From Dunaliella salina (lineage: Eukaryota; Chlorophyta; Chlorophyceae; Chlamydomonadales; Dunaliellaceae): DNA of 14,063 nucleotides. The stretch covers positions 14,525-28,587 of the forward strand of contig MU070716.1 in the NCBI GenBank assembly GCA_002284615.2. Reading direction: 5' to 3'. A program made the position numbers and the translations under genes. Positions 13,446-14,063 of this stretch are shown one piece after another (the first letter of the stretch is position 1; each line of letters starts with the position of its first letter). The notes beneath the pieces are model-generated. The model did no database searches, was not told where the DNA came from, and was given only the letters and a program-made list of their open reading frames with translations.

Positions 13446-14063
13446 TTCTAGTGTGCTTTGGTTTGGTAATGGTTTTTGCAAAACACGCTTTTCATTCCGA
13501 ACTGTTTCTGCTCGCAATAATGCCTGGAAATTCGGCAAAATTCCCAGCTTTCCGCCGGTGGTCTTGGATTGCGGAACGGTACAGGTTTCGGCCACTTTCG
13601 CACTCCAGCACAGCTCGAACGTACCCCACAGTCCCGCATCCCGGCTCCAAAGCACGCGCAATGGTGCTCTGCGGCCCAAGTAAGCATCCCACAAAAAGGG
13701 GGCAAAAAGAAAGCACGTCCTGAGGCGGTGCATGCAAGCGGGTGGTGCACCCCACAGACGCCAATGCGGCATCAGCATTGCCAGCAACTCTTCACCGGAT
13801 ATACGTGTGATAGTGCTGCTCCCGTCATTGGTGGCAAGCAAGCAGCAGCAGCCCGCTTGCAGGAATTCCCGCGAGACAAGACAAAGCGGCAAAAGCACCG
13901 CACCACACCGCCCGGCACCGCACTGCATGAGCATAAGTGGGAACTTCTGCATGCGTATCCGCATGTCGCACACATCCGTCCACGGATCATCTGGCGCTAC
14001 TGCTGCGTGTGTGCAGGCAGGCCCGCAAGCAAACAAGTCCACAAGCAGGCAAGCGAGCAAACC
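13446..14063. other. CpG-richer stretch, no gene recognised
   Basis: CG dinucleotides are clearly denser than in most of the window. The longest frame is on the minus strand, 13440-14060 (206 codons), Cys-, Leu- and Ala-rich and without a recognised domain; it may be a by-product of composition. On the plus strand an ATG at about 13469 runs to a good GTAAGC donor at 13680, which could be a first exon, but the peptide matches nothing I know. The last 50 nt are AAGCAGGC-type simple sequence. Confidence 0.4.

Noticed and set aside
13440..14060. 206-codon minus-strand open frame
   Set aside because: No recognisable domain, high Cys/Leu/Ala with low-complexity ends, overlaps a LINE-adjacent CpG-rich stretch where stops are rare by composition.

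Overview
The window reads as nuclear DNA of a green alga. The gene has long introns with GT...AG borders. Microsatellites, G-runs and non-LTR retrotransposon debris are abundant, base composition is near half GC by eye, and real coding sequence is sparse. The reverse-transcriptase fragments and intron style resemble chlorophycean algae with large introns (Dunaliella-like). That placement is an inference from style, not a database match. No bacterial-type gene, rRNA, intact tRNA or CRISPR array was found.

Layout, left to right. 1-5282 has no gene I can support. It holds a short tandem repeat (751-820) and three diverged same-strand copies of an unnamed repeat of about 0.65 kb (about 925-1545, 1905-2635 and 3635-4290), the middle one carrying a 47-nt G-run. 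5596-9862 holds the 3' end of one plus-strand gene, with three exons (5596-5751, 8033-8110, 9668-9862) separated by introns of about 2.3 and 1.6 kb. The joined reading frame gives an ACT-type ligand-binding or dimerisation domain at the C-terminus of a protein, most like the ACT-like domain that ends many plant bHLH transcription factors. The 5' exons are outside the window or not recognisable. 9863-11690 is the 3' flank, with a possible TGTAA polyadenylation signal at 10184, a perfect 32-bp direct repeat and a perfect 15-bp-arm hairpin. 11725-13330 holds broken non-LTR (LINE) reverse-transcriptase ORFs from at least two families, interleaved on the plus strand. 13330-14063 is more CpG- and GC-rich and has no recognisable gene.

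The most interesting structure is in and around the ACT gene. All three visible splice junctions sit in or beside locally duplicated sequence. The first donor is followed by an irregular array of donor-like copies (5737-6260). The second acceptor lies in an exact 36-bp minisatellite whose units carry spare, in-frame acceptors (7835-8052), with a (TG)36 tract between units. The third acceptor and exon start have a decayed copy exactly 100 bp upstream. Intron 1 also carries a 542-bp element with perfect 16-bp terminal inverted repeats (7021-7562), apparently a MITE-like DNA transposon.
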